A DNA stretch of 64,000 nucleotides from Physcia stellaris (taxonomy: Eukaryota; Ascomycota; Lecanoromycetes; Caliciales; Physciaceae): positions 62,001 through 126,000 of the forward strand of contig JABSSW010000071.1 of assembly GCA_018902385.1 (NCBI GenBank), given 5' to 3'. Below are positions 11,835-24,308 of the stretch, piece by piece. How positions within the stretch are numbered: position 1 is the stretch's first letter; every line of letters begins with the position of its first letter. Under the pieces are notes generated by a model, which saw only the letters and a program-made list of their open reading frames with translations, was not told where the DNA came from and did not search any database. The translations under genes and the position numbers were made by a program.

Positions 11835-13014
11835 AGGGTCTATCGCGGATTGCCAGAATCGGGTAAGCTGTTATCTGGCCCACAGGTAGACGGAGGGTAT
11901 GGTAGGTGTTTAGGTTGTAGGGACCGGCTCGCAAGGATTAGATAAGTAGCTCTTGGGGTTGAGTCACAGCAGATGAATGAATAAAGATACAATATGGAAA
12001 CAGACTACCACCGAAATTTGTTCTAGACAAAGAAATACTACGACGGTCTAGAAGAGATGGTCAATTTCTGGGAGATGAAGAAAAATTGTCGACATAGGGA
12101 AGGTACGTTGAAGGTTGGAAGTAAGAGCATGACCCCTTGCATAAGTAAGTATTATCAGCCGGTGAGCGGAGAGTAATCGAGCTTTTTCCGATGGGCTACA
12201 ACATGAGATGTCAGCTGATCAGAGTCATTGAGGCTGATGTGCTTCTGTGCAACATTTTCGAAACGTGAGATCAGGCACATGTCAGCTTCCAGGATTGTGG
12301 GCTGGAGTACCACACGAGTATCAACCGTCGTGCCAAGCAGTTCTTCCATTCATCATGACTCTAATATGGGGCGACGTACGGATAGAAGCATGGCCCACAG
12401 TATCCCGTGGCCTGGTACTAAGTGGTGCTAATTGTCTGTGATACATCTTTCTTATCATATCCCTCGACAGACCTGTGATTACCCGACTTGGGAGAGTCTG
12501 AAGATGATGTCTTCTTCATCTTAGATTAAATCACTTCGTACCAAAGATGAGTACACGTCTTGTTGCACTGAGCATGTAGTGGTGATGCGTGAGAGCAAAG
12601 TTAGGAGCATGGGATCAAGCGTCGTCCCGCAGAGCCACATCCTGTGCTATTTTCGCATGAATCCGCCAATCCTTAGCCAGAGATCCTCTGATGACTGGGT
12701 CACATGGGAGAAAGGGTACTGAGCCTCAACCAAGATGAAGCCACAGCCTACCTATCAAAACATATAAATCGCCTCTGGCGCCCAACCAAGCGCCGAGGGT
12801 GAATTGATAAGGCAAAGCTCAAAGATAATCCAGCCATTTGAACAAGCATATTCGTGTAGACCCGCCAAACTCCGTACGTATGTTAGCAGAAAATCAACCT
12901 GGTATCTAGCGCGACAATCAATGCGCAATCTATCCTGTAATTGGCTTGCTCGATATTCTGACGAGCTCCGGTCATGTATCCTGTACATTAATGACTATGT
13001 GAACATATTTACTC
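11835..13014. other. Intergenic, no gene seen
   Basis: This interval separates the start of the DUF2235 gene from the stop of the VHS-GAT gene. Open frames are all under 80 codons and none shows a family motif or supportable splice structure. It probably holds the promoter of the left gene and the trailer of the right one. Confidence 0.5.
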
Positions 13015-14484
13015 CTAGAAGCGGTATTGTATTGGCCTCCTGACCTCTTCTGGGGATACTGGCGACTCCAGCTCACTGGCCCCTCTGCGATGATTTGGCG
13101 CAGATGGATACGGCTTTCCTGCTTGTGATGCTGGCTCTTCATGCTGGATACCTGATGGCGGCATGCCGTAGTCTTGAGGCACTGCAGGTGTTGCGTGTTG
13201 ATCTGAGAAAGGGTTGTCGTGAGCCTGAGGCTCTTGTGCTTGAGCAACGTTTCCGGCAATCTCGCGCTGCTTTGACGTCTTGTTGGGGTTTGAGAAGAGA
13301 CCAGGAGCCGGTGCTGGATTCGGAGGAGGAACATGTCCTGAAGAGCCATTGACTGCTGGTGATGTAGGCGCTGGGTTAGCGCCTGCAACCTTGCGCGCTT
13401 GTAGCATAGCACGTTGGTATCTTGATAATGATACCGAGAGCTGGTCGTTGGTTTCGATGAGAGTAAGCAAGGTGTCTTCATCCGGGGCTGGATTGTTCGA
13501 ATTGATGTACCCCTGTATTGATCGCGACGCCGATTGACATCTATCCACGAACTCTCTGATGAGTTCATTGCCCACAAACTCATTGGGTGGCGTTGATTGC
13601 ACAAATTGTAGTAGAAGCTTGGATGATGTTCTGGCCTCCTCTATCCGTCCAGCGAGCTCCTGAGGAGGTGGAAGGCCCCGAATATGGTGGTTCCGTGCAA
13701 AATAGTTCTCCTGTTGCCGTACCTGGGCTTGGTGCGGGTCAAAGCCGGCGAAAGGTGGTGCGCTCACGGTCCTGGTTTGAGTTCCAATATTGAGACCTCC
13801 AGACTTCTCCATTTTTGACTTGTACTTCGCCCACATCTCTCGCATCGGAGTCAGATTCTCATCGTCTTTCTTCTGCGTCTCGAAGCTGTCCAGTGTCTCA
13901 CGCAATATCTGCTGTACGCTCATGTCTCGGCCTTCCTTCAGTAGCTCCTTGACTGTTGTAACAAATTTGGCGTCCATGTTCTTCGTAAAACTTTTACCGG
14001 GGTTGTCTGCCAATATTCTGACCAACATAATGGCATTGTATTGGACGTAAGCTCTTTGACCGTTATCTTTCGAAAGGAATTTGCGAATGCCATGGGCGGC
14101 TTCCCGTGCGGCGACCGGGCTTGATTCGGCGGCTTCAACAATTACAGGGAGATGTAGCACTTCTTCGCCCTTTATCCCACGTGTTAGCTGAGTGATTGGA
14201 GCAAATGAGCGAGCCTACCGAATTGTTGGGGCCACCAGATTCACAGAATAACCTCTACAGATCAGGTCAACAGAATTGACGTGAAGATGTGTGCGAGCAA
14301 TGACTGACAACTGCGCGTGATGCATTGGCTTCAGGTGAATCTCCATTGGCAACGCTTGAACCGTTATCCCCACCTATGAGCTGGTCAGATAGACGCGAGA
14401 ATGCGCCTGGATACTTGGAATGAAGTTTGCGACGGAGGCAGACTTACTTCCCCGTCGGTTCATTGATCCTAGTAGGCGCTTCAT
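13015..14484 (-). CDS. VHS and GAT domain protein (Lsb5-like)
   Basis: A predicted ubiquitin- and cargo-binding adaptor of endosomal or actin-linked trafficking, resembling fungal Lsb5/TOM1-type VHS-GAT proteins. The four exons are 14484-14448, 14373-14309, 14254-14219 and 14169-13015, giving 430 aa. The VHS-like helical repeat occupies roughly residues 15-150 (RLFCESGGPNNS across introns 2-3, then LVRILADNPGKSFTKNM). A GAT-like three-helix region lies at about 215-310 (RIEEARTSSKLLLQFVQS...LIETNDQLSVSLSRYQ). The tail is Pro/Gln/Ser-rich and ends QYRF. The start is the first Met (MKRLLGSMNRRG). The three small 5' exons are supported by phase and conserved sequence. The exact orthologue (Lsb5 versus another VHS-GAT protein) is an inference. 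Confidence 0.88.
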
Positions 14485-15088
14485 GACGAGGAGGAGGGCT
14501 GGAACTCAAGGTAAGACACAGTGAGACACGGAAGAGCAGTGCAGCTGCCTGGCAGGCAGACTGAGAGCTGACAGCTTCGGGGCGGAATAATAATGGAGGG
14601 GAGCTCAGCTATCGCCCTGTCGCCGATTGGTGCTCTGCCTCGGCAGCCCAGCGCTTAGCCGAGGGTCAGGACCCCCCCTGCGCTCTCTAAGTAATGTACT
14701 TTAGGTAGCCTTTGGGCCAGAATTATCGACAATGAGCTTTTGTTTTTCAAAACCGCAGAAGATGAGTGTGTGCGACTGTATCGTTCATGGCCGCACGAAG
14801 AAGAAGAGTCGGCTTAGAAGAATGTCCAGGTCTAGCGGTCTACTGAGAAGGAGTACGCGAGTATCTGTGAATACACAGCCTCTTTGGACCGTCTTGACAG
14901 AACCATTGGCGGGTGATGGCATACGTAAGTAGATCTTCGCTTCGTCTCATACATCTAATGAAGTGGGTAGTGTTTTTGCAGGACCTGTTCCTTAGCCCGT
15001 CCCCTTTCACGTTGACGCCTCCATCCGTCTACGTACTTTGATGTTCGCTAAATCGCATGATCACTCAGATATCTACATCACATGACGG
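14485..15088. promoter_or_regulatory. Upstream region of VHS-GAT gene
   Basis: About 600 bp lie between two same-strand genes. The VHS-GAT promoter must be here, along with the trailer of the UBX gene. It is of ordinary composition with a short C-run near 14670. No distinct regulatory motif is recognised. Confidence 0.4.
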
Positions 15089-16671
15089 TTACTCTTCGTC
15101 ATCATCTCCACCGACAGATTCCACTATCAGATTGCCACTTCGACCGATGCTTTGCCCTATTGTCCCTGTGCTATCAACGTCGTACACTATCCTTGGCATG
15201 GGTGATACGAGTCGGAAGCCGAACTCATGCTCGTACCCTTCGGGCTTGGATCCTGGCATCGACACCTCTCCAGCTTGCAGTACGTCGTAACACTCTACGA
15301 ATGCATAGAGTTCTTCCAGGGGAGCGTTGCCTTCGAATTTGCGGATTACGCGTTCCCCGGACGTAAGTCGGATACTGATTCTTGATACATCCTTCGATGC
15401 TGGACTTGGTTCGGCTGTGATAGACTGAGCCCTCCATGACCGCCATTGCTCCAAGTTCCGCTGTTTCTTATCTGCTGCCTCCAGTGCTGCCTTCTCTTCT
15501 TGCTGGGCTCGTAATTGAGCTGCCTGGGCTTCGCGCTTTTGTCTCGCTCTCTCGCGATCTTGGGCAAGCGATCGCTCGTATGCGCTGTTCTGTTCACTGC
15601 GTAGATTACGCGACGCTTGTTGTTCAACCTTCGCTGCGCGGACTTGCTCGAGTGCTGGTTTCTGCTGGGATATTGCTCTATGTAACCGCTCTACGAAATT
15701 GGAAGCTGTGCTAACACCAGATATGCGAGCTAAGATTGACATGGAGGTTGAGGAATCTTGAGGAGTCTGGGATACTAGCGCGGTAAATGGGAATTTGGTG
15801 CAATTGAGTCCATTTGCGACTTGATACGCCTCAGAATCTTGAACCGTCCCTCCCCAGAGGACTATGTTGTTTTGCGGATCGTTGATGTAGTTGACCACTG
15901 ACTCCGCCAACAGAGTGCCGCGAACAAAGGCCTCAGTATCATCGTCCTCAGGCGTCAGAAGCACAACGAGGAGGAACTTTAGCTCCTTTTTCGCAAAGTC
16001 ATAAGCCTGCGCATAGCCATTCTCATAGAAGGAAAGATCGCTGTTCCCATATTGTTCTTTGAATTCCAGCGCAAACCTCACAGCGGTGTCACGTGGATTG
16101 AGAGGCTCGCGCCCGACAATGCTCGGTCTTGGCGGACTTTTCCTTATCAAACCCCAGTTCGCAAAGAGATTTCCAACAGGTATGATGCTCCCAAAGTATC
16201 GCAGTGGACCGGAAAGCAGTCCAAAAAGTATCTTAAATGGCGTGAAGAGGATCGTGAGTATTAGGGGCGGCTGGAAGATGGCCTGACCTTCTCGTTGTGG
16301 TACTATCCGCGGTGCAGTTTCCCTTCGTGAAGAAAGGTGGGACCTGGACGGGCGTATGAATCCATTTTGTAATACTTCGCGCCGCCTAGATTCAGAGGGC
16401 ACTGGAGGGACTGCCTGAGCGGCGCGGGCCTCCTCTACTGGATCCGGAGCTTCGCCGTCAAAGAATTTGGCGATCGCAATCTGGAAACGGATCAATTCAT
16501 TGGCCATCTCCGTAGATGTTCGAAAGAGAAATATACCTGTACATTCCACTCTGACCTTCGAAGTAGAGCGATGGCAGCGTTGGGGTCTTGGTTTGTGACC
16601 GAAGTGTAGGTACTCAAGGCAAGCTGTTGGCTCTCAGTAAGTGTAGCAATGTCGAACTCTGAGCCTGACAT
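15089..16671 (-). CDS. UBX-domain protein, FAF2/Ubx2 type
   Basis: A predicted Cdc48/p97 recruitment factor of the ER membrane or lipid droplet surface, acting in protein degradation. The two exons are 16671-16537 and 16480-15089, giving 508 aa. Residues ~1-45 look like a UBA-type domain (SGSEFDIATLTESQQLALS). A hydrophobic hairpin at ~115-150 (PPLILTILFTPFKILFGLL) would insert in the membrane. A UAS thioredoxin-like domain spans ~175-320. A long Arg/Gln/Glu-rich coiled coil lies at ~335-395, and the C-terminal UBX domain begins near SIRLTSGERVIRKF. Domain order and length match the family. The first exon is required to complete the UBA region. It is divergently arranged with PAN3 across ~614 bp. 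Confidence 0.93.
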
Positions 16672-17285
16672 GTTGACTTAAACGCTATTACGCTATTTTT
16701 GAAGCAGGTTAGAGAGTAAAGAGTAATACAAGATTCGAAAAGATGTACCTATCATCGTGAAAAGCATCTTAAATGGGATCCAAAACACGCATCGAAAGTG
16801 GTGTCCTCGAGTGTGTTGAAAACCAAAAAGGCAACATCACAAATGGAGATAAGCTCGCTTGGCGTGGAGATAACTCTGGTGAATAGTTTCGCCGAGCCCG
16901 GAGAAGAAGCTTATCCTTGGCCTTTGGGTGATTGGGATGTCAACCTCGGTGATTCCTTCATGCTCTTGTAACACATCTTAATATCCTTTGTTTCCAGTTT
17001 GCTTGCGCTTGGGCTTCAATATAGATGTGCTTTAGAACTTCTTGGCAGATATCATAATCTATTTCTCTTCTCACGTTCATTTGCCTTCATGACCACTGCA
17101 TTCCACCAGTGTATGATAAGAAGCGAGGTGCTCTGACGAAGAAACTGCCCCCCATAGCGAGGATACCGCATACTATCGATATCAGGGCCTAGAAACACTA
17201 TGTTAGTACGGATCGGCCGCGAGTGGAAACTATAGCATGCTACAACGGAGAGGTCCAAGCCGCAAGCCTAGCCTACGCTCAGAGC
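16672..17285. promoter_or_regulatory. Shared divergent promoter region, UBX gene and PAN3
   Basis: The 614 bp between the two divergent start codons must hold both promoters. A weak upstream frame runs into the PAN3 start from 17223, but the conserved N-terminus begins at 17286. No specific factor-binding site is recognised. Confidence 0.45.
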
Positions 17286-20200
17286 ATGGCCACGAGGACA
17301 CAAGGGAACCCAGACGAGACTCGGCGGGCCGGGACCTCTCCTAGACCAAGTGGACGTGGTAAGACGGATCTCTTTCTGCACTCAAGGAATAAAGCACGGT
17401 TGCGAAACAGAGGGGATAAAGGGAGGACCCAGGCTGATAGTAGGGCAACCGATCAGAAGGCGCAAAAGATATCCTCTGCAAACACGTGAAAATACACGGC
17501 TATTGTCGTTGGCAAGACCAAGGTGAGGCCTTGCCGTCGAGAAGAAGAAGACAGAAGCCAGAAGGCTGATGGGCAGTGGAAGGTTGCGCGTATTACCATC
17601 CCGTCAAGACCGCCAACCCCCAACATTCAGAGAAGTCAGTGAAGGCAACTATCTCATCATCCCTTGCTTACCCTGGTGGTCCCAGCATGAAAAAACGCTT
17701 CAACGTCGACTCTCCCAGCTTTACACCCTCTTCTCTAGCGGTCAATGGCTCCAGTCAGCCAGCAAAGTCATTGGGACTCTCACCAAAGGCCGCGAGTGCG
17801 GCCCCTTTCAGACCTAAGAGCGCAGCTTCAGGTTAGTAATGATTTGCGTTTGAAACCTTTTAACGTGATGTAGCCTCGAGCATTCCCACATCTGCAGCCA
17901 TAGCAAAACCGTATAATCCTGCCGCTCCTGACTGGGTTGGTCAACCTGATGTCCCTGAATTTGTTCCACAAAATTATAATGTTACTTCGTCTCTCAAGCC
18001 TGTGAGTATTAGTTTGTGTCTTGTTTCATTCCTGGCTCTCTGCTTTCTCCCCTCTTCAGCACTTTCCTTCATTAAGAAATCTGCCTTCATGAGCCTGTGG
18101 TTCCTGGATCAATCAACTCCAAGACCGGGAGGAAAAGACTCCACTTGGAATAATGTCAATGGAGGGGTATCTTTGAAGCAGTGTCAATAGTAATTACCTT
18201 GTAAAAACCTGGCTCCGAAGTCCACACCGGAAATGGCTATCCCGACCGTCCCGATAGGTCGTCCATTAGTGGCTGAGTACGATAATATGTCTCCTCCGCT
18301 GTGTCATGCAGGTACTGCTCAAGGGAAGATCATGATAAGGTCGCGATTCGATGATTACAAAGAGGAATCTATTACCTGACTGACAAGTCAGAGGAGATAC
18401 GCGATCTTCATCAAGCACTGAAACACGGCAAAACAGATCTGGAGAGCAAACCAATGAGACACCTTTCGCGCACCCAAGATCTTCGAATTGGATACGACGA
18501 CAGGATGTTCGAGCGATTTCAGGTACATGCGTCGAATTGTGAAAGACATTTCCCCTTGGTCAATCGGCCCATCGCTGTTTCCTATTTCAGACTGATGGCC
18601 TACATAAGCTAATCACGTGACGCAGAATCGCCCACCCGACTTCTCCCACGCATCTGCTCTTGCCGAGCCATTCGTCTCCGATTCTCCAGCCTTGAACACA
18701 CTGAGCCAGACTGGCCAGCCGACCCAGATAAACCCTTATGCTCAGGACACCAACGGCTTCGGCGCTTCAACCTACTTTCAAGGCACCAGCAACTACTCCC
18801 AACCGGTGAGATCAGGCATCTTCAACTTAGGTTGATTATACTGACACTTACTCCAGCTCCAACATCATCTCTATGCGCCTCAGGGCCCCTATCGTGACGC
18901 ACAGGCAAACCAGAGAATGCCTAAAGATTTCTTCATCGACGAGAACCTGCGCCGGTTCATGCAGAAGCGGACCGAGGCGACTCTAAAGACATTTTCAAGT
19001 ACGTTTATCAGTGAAATTCGGGGATCCTTGGCTAATGTGGAGCAAGATGTACCTTTGCCTGACGTGGAGCAATTTCATACGCTGGTCAATCTGGACTTTA
19101 GTGACTCAAAGAGCGAGCGCCTCCTTGGCTACCCTAGCTGGCTCTACAAAGCGGTCTCGAGTAGCGATGGTAATTACTACTGCTTACGGCGTCTTGAGGG
19201 TGAGGCAATTGCCGTGGACAAAGTAGGACCTCACTAACAAACCGGTCTGCAGGATTCAAGTCAACCAACCAAACGCACAAAGATGTAGTATCTGTCCAGC
19301 AGAATTGGAAGCGCGTCAGGAACGGCAATGTGGTGTCGGTCCACCTGGCATTCACCAATTCCCGTTTCAATGGCCCTTCCCTTTTCTTTGTCACCGATTA
19401 CCATCCTTGCTCCGAAACTCTCGCCCAAAAACATTTTGGCGGGCAATCGCGCAATTCAAAACCGCACAACGCCCCACTGATACCAGAACAGCTCATGTGG
19501 AGCTACCTTGTTCAAATCGCGAATGCTCTCAAAGCGATCCACGAGGTAGGACTTGCTGCTAAGGTCATCGACCCTTCCAAAGTAATCCTCACCAGTGAAA
19601 ATCATCTTCGTCTCAACGGCTGTGCTATGCTTGATGTGGTCAACGGTCAGGATGGTTTGAGTATTGCTCAACATCAATCTCGGGACCTTCACCTCTTTGG
19701 CGGTCTTCTACTCGCTTTAGGAACGAACAACGCTTCCACTACAATCTTGCGAGGCTCACAGACAAAGGCATTGGATATGTTCCGCCGCAACTATACCCCG
19801 CGCCTCTGCTCCTCGCTCGACTGGCTTCTTGATCACGGGAGCGTGAATACTGAACCCATCTCGAATTTCCTCCCCATGATCGCCGCAGAAGCATTTACCA
19901 ATTACGATGCCATGAACCACGCTCTAGACCACCTCTACTCCACCATCAACCACGAGCTGGAGAACGGACGCGTGGTTCGCATCATGACCAAAATCAATAT
20001 GATCCTCGACCGTTCCGAATACGAGCAAGACGTCGCCTGGAGCCGGCAAGGAACCCGATCCGTGTTGCTCCTGGCTCGCGACTACATTTTCCACCAGGTC
20101 GACGCCAATGGCCGGCCGGTTGAGAATCTGGCTCATGTACTGGGTTGCTTGAACCGAATTGATGCGGGGATTGAAGAGAGGGTCACGCTGACCAGCCGAG

Positions 20201-20286
20201 ATAACTCTACGGTTACGATTGTTACTTGGAAGGAGATTAAGGCATGTCTTGAAGGTGCGTGGAATGACCTCTTTGGGAGGCGCTGA
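17286..20286 (+). CDS. PAN3: PAN2-PAN3 deadenylation complex subunit PAN3
   Basis: Regulatory subunit of the PAN2-PAN3 poly(A) nuclease, which trims mRNA poly(A) tails in the cytoplasm and binds poly(A)-binding protein. The eight exons are 17286-17358, 17457-17522, 17583-17831, 17874-18001, 18626-18805, 18857-18998, 19047-19199 and 19253-20286. They sum to 2025 nt (674 aa). A CCCH zinc finger C-X8-C-X6-C-X3-H sits at residues 32-52 and is assembled across intron 2. A Pro/Ser-rich linker follows, then the pseudokinase (YYCLRRLEGF onward; WSYLVQIANALKAIH), and the C-terminal coiled coil and knob (DYIFHQVDANGRPVENLAH). Intron 4 (18002-18625) is about ten times longer than the others. No in-phase extra exon was found in it. 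Confidence 0.96.
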
Positions 20287-21464
20287 GTGGGGAGACAAGG
20301 ATGGGATAAGCTACGAAGCTTAATGGATATGTGACAGCTGTTGAAACACCTAAACTTGATATGGAGAGACGGTGGTAGGTCTGATGTTATGAAAGAAAGC
20401 ACCGAAGATGGGTGGAGTGTGAACGCCTGTTGTCCGTAGATGATTACTGCTCAGGAACCTTTTGTGCGGAGGGATATTAGTGTCATAAAAACGGAAAATT
20501 ATCGACTGAAGTGAATACGTTCCGCTCGAACTTACATGAATGAAAGTAGTCTAAGTATAACCATCGACTTGATAAACTATGCACTTGCATTTCAGCTGCA
20601 TTATTGACAGATACCGCTAATCAGAGTTTATTAGACTTAATAACTCCTAAATCTCCCCGATCATATGCGTTCTACGTATGTATATATAGTGCCCCCTACC
20701 TTAATCAGGTTCTGATCCACAGCACTTCCTTAGCATCCCCATGAATTGTTTTCCTCGCTTGGTCACCTCAGACTAACTCGAGAACCTACTGTAATGTTGC
20801 AAGATCACCAACCGCCTTGCACGTTCAAAATTACTATGCTTACGACTCGCAGTGCCAACAGGAAGAAACCACTTTAGGCTTCGGTCAATGGTGCCGATTG
20901 CCATATCGCGACTGCAATGAAACTCGCATTTCTCAAAGGTCACTCCTGCTGTTTCCAGACCTTACGTGACCATTTCCTCTTGATCCAATTTCGGCTTCTC
21001 CCCCTCCTCTCAGCTTTATTGCATTTCTTGGCAAAGGCGATATCCATCAAGAAGGGCAATTGGATCTGGGAGCTGTTGACGGTTGGTGATATCCATTGTG
21101 GTAGTTAGACTAAAGTATCTAAGGGACGGCGCAGTCATGGATTATTGCGTGGATTCATACAGGGTTGGTGGTGCTGAAATGGGTATATCATTGATGATGC
21201 ATCAGAGGGAAAATAGCACCACACCGGACCATGAAATGGCGAAAGCAGCTCTGGTGCTGCGGTGCCTTGGAATGGCAGCGGTACGCATTGGAATGCGTCG
21301 AAGACTGAAGAAGGCGTCACGACTAATCTCAAGGAGCTGCACTGGGTGCCGGTCTCGGATGATGCGATGCTACCGAAGGCCTCAGGCCTAAAACCCAGAT
21401 CGATGTCAGTCTCCGGAAGCTGATATTCCCACTTACCCCAACCATGTCACAGATTTCCTCGCCC
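20287..21464. other. Intergenic between convergent genes, no gene seen
   Basis: PAN3 and the permease end facing each other across ~1.2 kb. A TATATATAG-like string near 20680 could be a promoter element, but no credible gene follows. The 102-codon plus frame at 21083 lacks recognisable features. Confidence 0.4.
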
Positions 21465-23369
21465 TCAAAGATCCCTCTTAACCAGCGCAACCGGGCCCAC
21501 ATACACAAACCTCCCCTTCCCTAGATAATACCCCGCCGCAAACACCACCACCGCGACATAGATGACAACGCTCCAATTAAACGTCGTGGCGGTCGTCGGC
21601 GTAAACAGTGGCCAAAAGCTAAAGAAGTACGCCACACTGAGGAACAAGACTGCGGCAACGTTTAGGGGCGCACCCCAACGGCCGAGGCTCCAGCGGCGCG
21701 GGCGAAGAGGCTCGCCCCGAAGACGGCGGTGAAGGAGGCAGGCGATCGAGATGAAGTAGGTGGTGAAGAGGGCGGCGGCGCCGAGGGAGACGATGGCGTT
21801 GTAGGCTACTGTGCTGCCGATGTTGATGAGGGACAGGAGGATGGTTACGATGAAAGAGGTTATGATGGAGTTTAGAGGCAGGGCGCGGCCGGGTTTGACC
21901 TTTGTGAGACGATTAGCGATCCTGTATCGTGTGGCTGGTCAACATATACGTACGTAGCTGAGGTAGGAGGAGAACGGGAGACCGTTGTCTCGCGCGAAGG
22001 CGTACATCTGACGGGAGGCTGAGGCGATGTTGTTCACCCCATTGAAGAATGTTAGGAGCGTTACGATGGACGACATCGCGGTTGCTCCGCCACGGCTCTT
22101 GGTGGCGGTGTAGAAAACTTGGATGTAGGCTTGCCCTGTGGGGCTTTCGACTGCTTCTGAGATGTCGCCGACGGAGAAACAAAAGGTCACCATCATGATG
22201 AAGCCGGAGATAGCGCCGATGGTGTAAGTCCATACCAAAGCAAGCGGCAAGGTCCGAGAGGCATCTCTGACTTCCTCGCCTATGCTGCTTTTAGTAGATG
22301 GCCAATCAATGATGGCTTGAGGGAGGAGTCGAAAAAGACGTACCTAAGTGAACGCCACAGTCAAGGGCTATAAGACTGTAGACCGGGCCAGTCAGACCTA
22401 TGAGGACTGAAAGACCCTGATTAGACCAACCACCGTTGTTCTGAAACTCAGTGAAAACGACCTTGGCCGGAGTCTTAGGTCCAAGAACCCAGAGGGTGGT
22501 GATGATGCCGACAAAGGTGGCCATGTATAGAGCGAAGACGAGTGTCTCGATTTGAGGCAGTAGTCTAGCGAACATAATGTTGCATACAGTGGCCAATGAG
22601 GCTATCGTGATGATCAATAGAGTACCATGCCATCTTTCAAACTCATAATTCGAATAGTTGAGAATCAGCAATCCCTGGATCTGGCTCGCCATGACGTATG
22701 ATGCGCTTGCAGTCCCTGTCTGCCATGAGAGTGTAGCGAGCCAACCTATTGAGACATTAGTATGATGGCGACGAATTGCTTGACGGAAGCCACGCACCAT
22801 TGATATAACTGACGGACTTCTGGATGCTCCGTGGTGCAAATTCTGAAGCCCAGTGATACTGACCACCGGAGGTAGGTGCCCTTCAAATATCAGTCTTGAA
22901 CCATCTTATAGCTAAGGGATACTATACATGGAGGCCATCTCGGCCAGTGACAGGGTGACGGTAGCCATGCCACATGCGGCGAAGAGAAACATCCATACTA
23001 ATCCAGCCAGTCCGCCGTCAATCAGACCATAGGAAATGGTACTTCAGTGAGCAATTAGTATCCTACCATTACTAGTTCCATCCAAGCGGCGACTGAGAAC
23101 CTGGACATACTAGAGAATTGTTGCCCAAGTGTTCACAACCATGACCATAAATGCCATGATCGATATGAAATGGAAGTTCCGCTGTCATTCAGCTCAGTCA
23201 GAGCGTCAATTTTAGATCTCGTTCTTGCTGTGCAGCCTACTCTCAATTCCTGCTTCTTGCCTATCCGTGTCATATCATATTTATCTTCTGCAGTGCCATC
23301 GGTCAATGACAGCGACTGTTCCAAGCCTTCGACAGTGACAGGCTCGTTCGCGTCAATGTATTCAGCCAT
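21465..23369 (-). CDS. APC-superfamily permease, choline/GABA-type
   Basis: A predicted plasma-membrane transporter of the amino acid-choline family (HNM1/UGA4-like). The substrate is not readable. The seven exons are 23369-23241, 23181-23111, 23041-22928, 22880-22798, 22745-22344, 22279-21954 and 21899-21465, giving 519 aa with every junction in phase. About twelve hydrophobic segments are visible. Family hallmarks include the first helix (ISYGLIDGGLAGLVW), TLSLAEMASM/APTSGGQYHW straddling intron 3, the segment GEEVRDASRTLPLAL before a helix, and FARDNGLPFSSYLSYV. The start is the Met of MAEYIDANEP, with an acidic cytosolic N-tail. A second relative lies at 59859-61598. Confidence 0.92.
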
Positions 23370-24308
23370 CTTGAACCGACGGTAATTAATGGAATTCGAA
23401 GATTAGAGATGAGACGACGGAAGAAACGCGGGGATTTAATACCACGAGGCTCGATAAAAACGATGGATTTGATTGGCCGTTAGTACGTGCTGTACTGTTG
23501 GCGTTGCATTTTACGATTGGCTGCTGCACACATCCATGTGGTAGGACAGCGACTGGCCAAGCAGCGCTCGAGGGTGCTGCAACCGTGCATGCAGCATGCG
23601 GACAAGTGCTTATGTATTAGGCGAGCTTGAGCGCTGGCGTTCATGGTCGTTCGTCTCATGCCATGATAGTGGAGCTAGCACCGACGAGTTTCTTGCTAAT
23701 GTACATAGCCGAATTGATGTTGAAAATGTTGAAGGACGTGACTATCTAGATAGTATGCGAGATTCTTTGCCGCTTCATTTATAATGGATAACATGAGCTA
23801 TTCTATACTTGCTGTATCTCCTTGAGCTGCTAAGAATGTTGATAATCTTCTGACGTTTCCATTTCAGTCCCCAAAAACATTGAGGGTCTTTCGCCTGCTC
23901 GCCCTGGTCGTCGAATCGCAATCGGAATAAAGTAACGCCGACCATGATCACCAAGCGTTGATCGGAGAGAGAGGCCCGAGTTCCGTACTCCGCACTGCCG
24001 GCAGATGCTGAAAGTTCCAAAGAATGACAGGGGAATGGCTACGGTCTCGATCTCATATAGATACCTTTCGGCCTCTGCTGTGACCTGCTTGTGTAATCCG
24101 TACAGCTTAGTGTCATGGACGAATGTCAACTCATTGCTTTGCGCTGATGGTGCTGACTGATGCAGCAGCGCGCGCTTACTCATTAGGTAAAGTCGAATTG
24201 CTATTACATCTCGTTTTATCATTTTAAATTGTCGAGGTTGAAATCCCATAGTATCTTTTGAATCCTGGCGCCATCAAACTGTGAGTATTCCTAAGGTTAC
24301 ACAATGGA
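23370..24308. other. Intergenic, weak unassigned frames only
   Basis: The divergent region between the permease and the P450 remnant. A 139-codon minus frame (23830-24249) overlaps another minus frame and resembles no family I know. I treat it as unassigned rather than coding. Confidence 0.4.

Noticed and set aside
13095-13793. Plus-strand frames opposite the VHS-GAT gene
   Set aside because: Antisense shadows of a well-supported coding exon.
18002-18190. Extra PAN3 exon or separate small hydrophobic gene in intron 4
   Set aside because: Every candidate exon either breaks the reading phase or contains a stop, and no PAN3-like sequence is seen.
23830-24249. 139-codon minus-strand frame as a gene
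   Set aside because: No family pattern, overlaps another weak frame, and has no supporting splice structure or promoter. Left unassigned.
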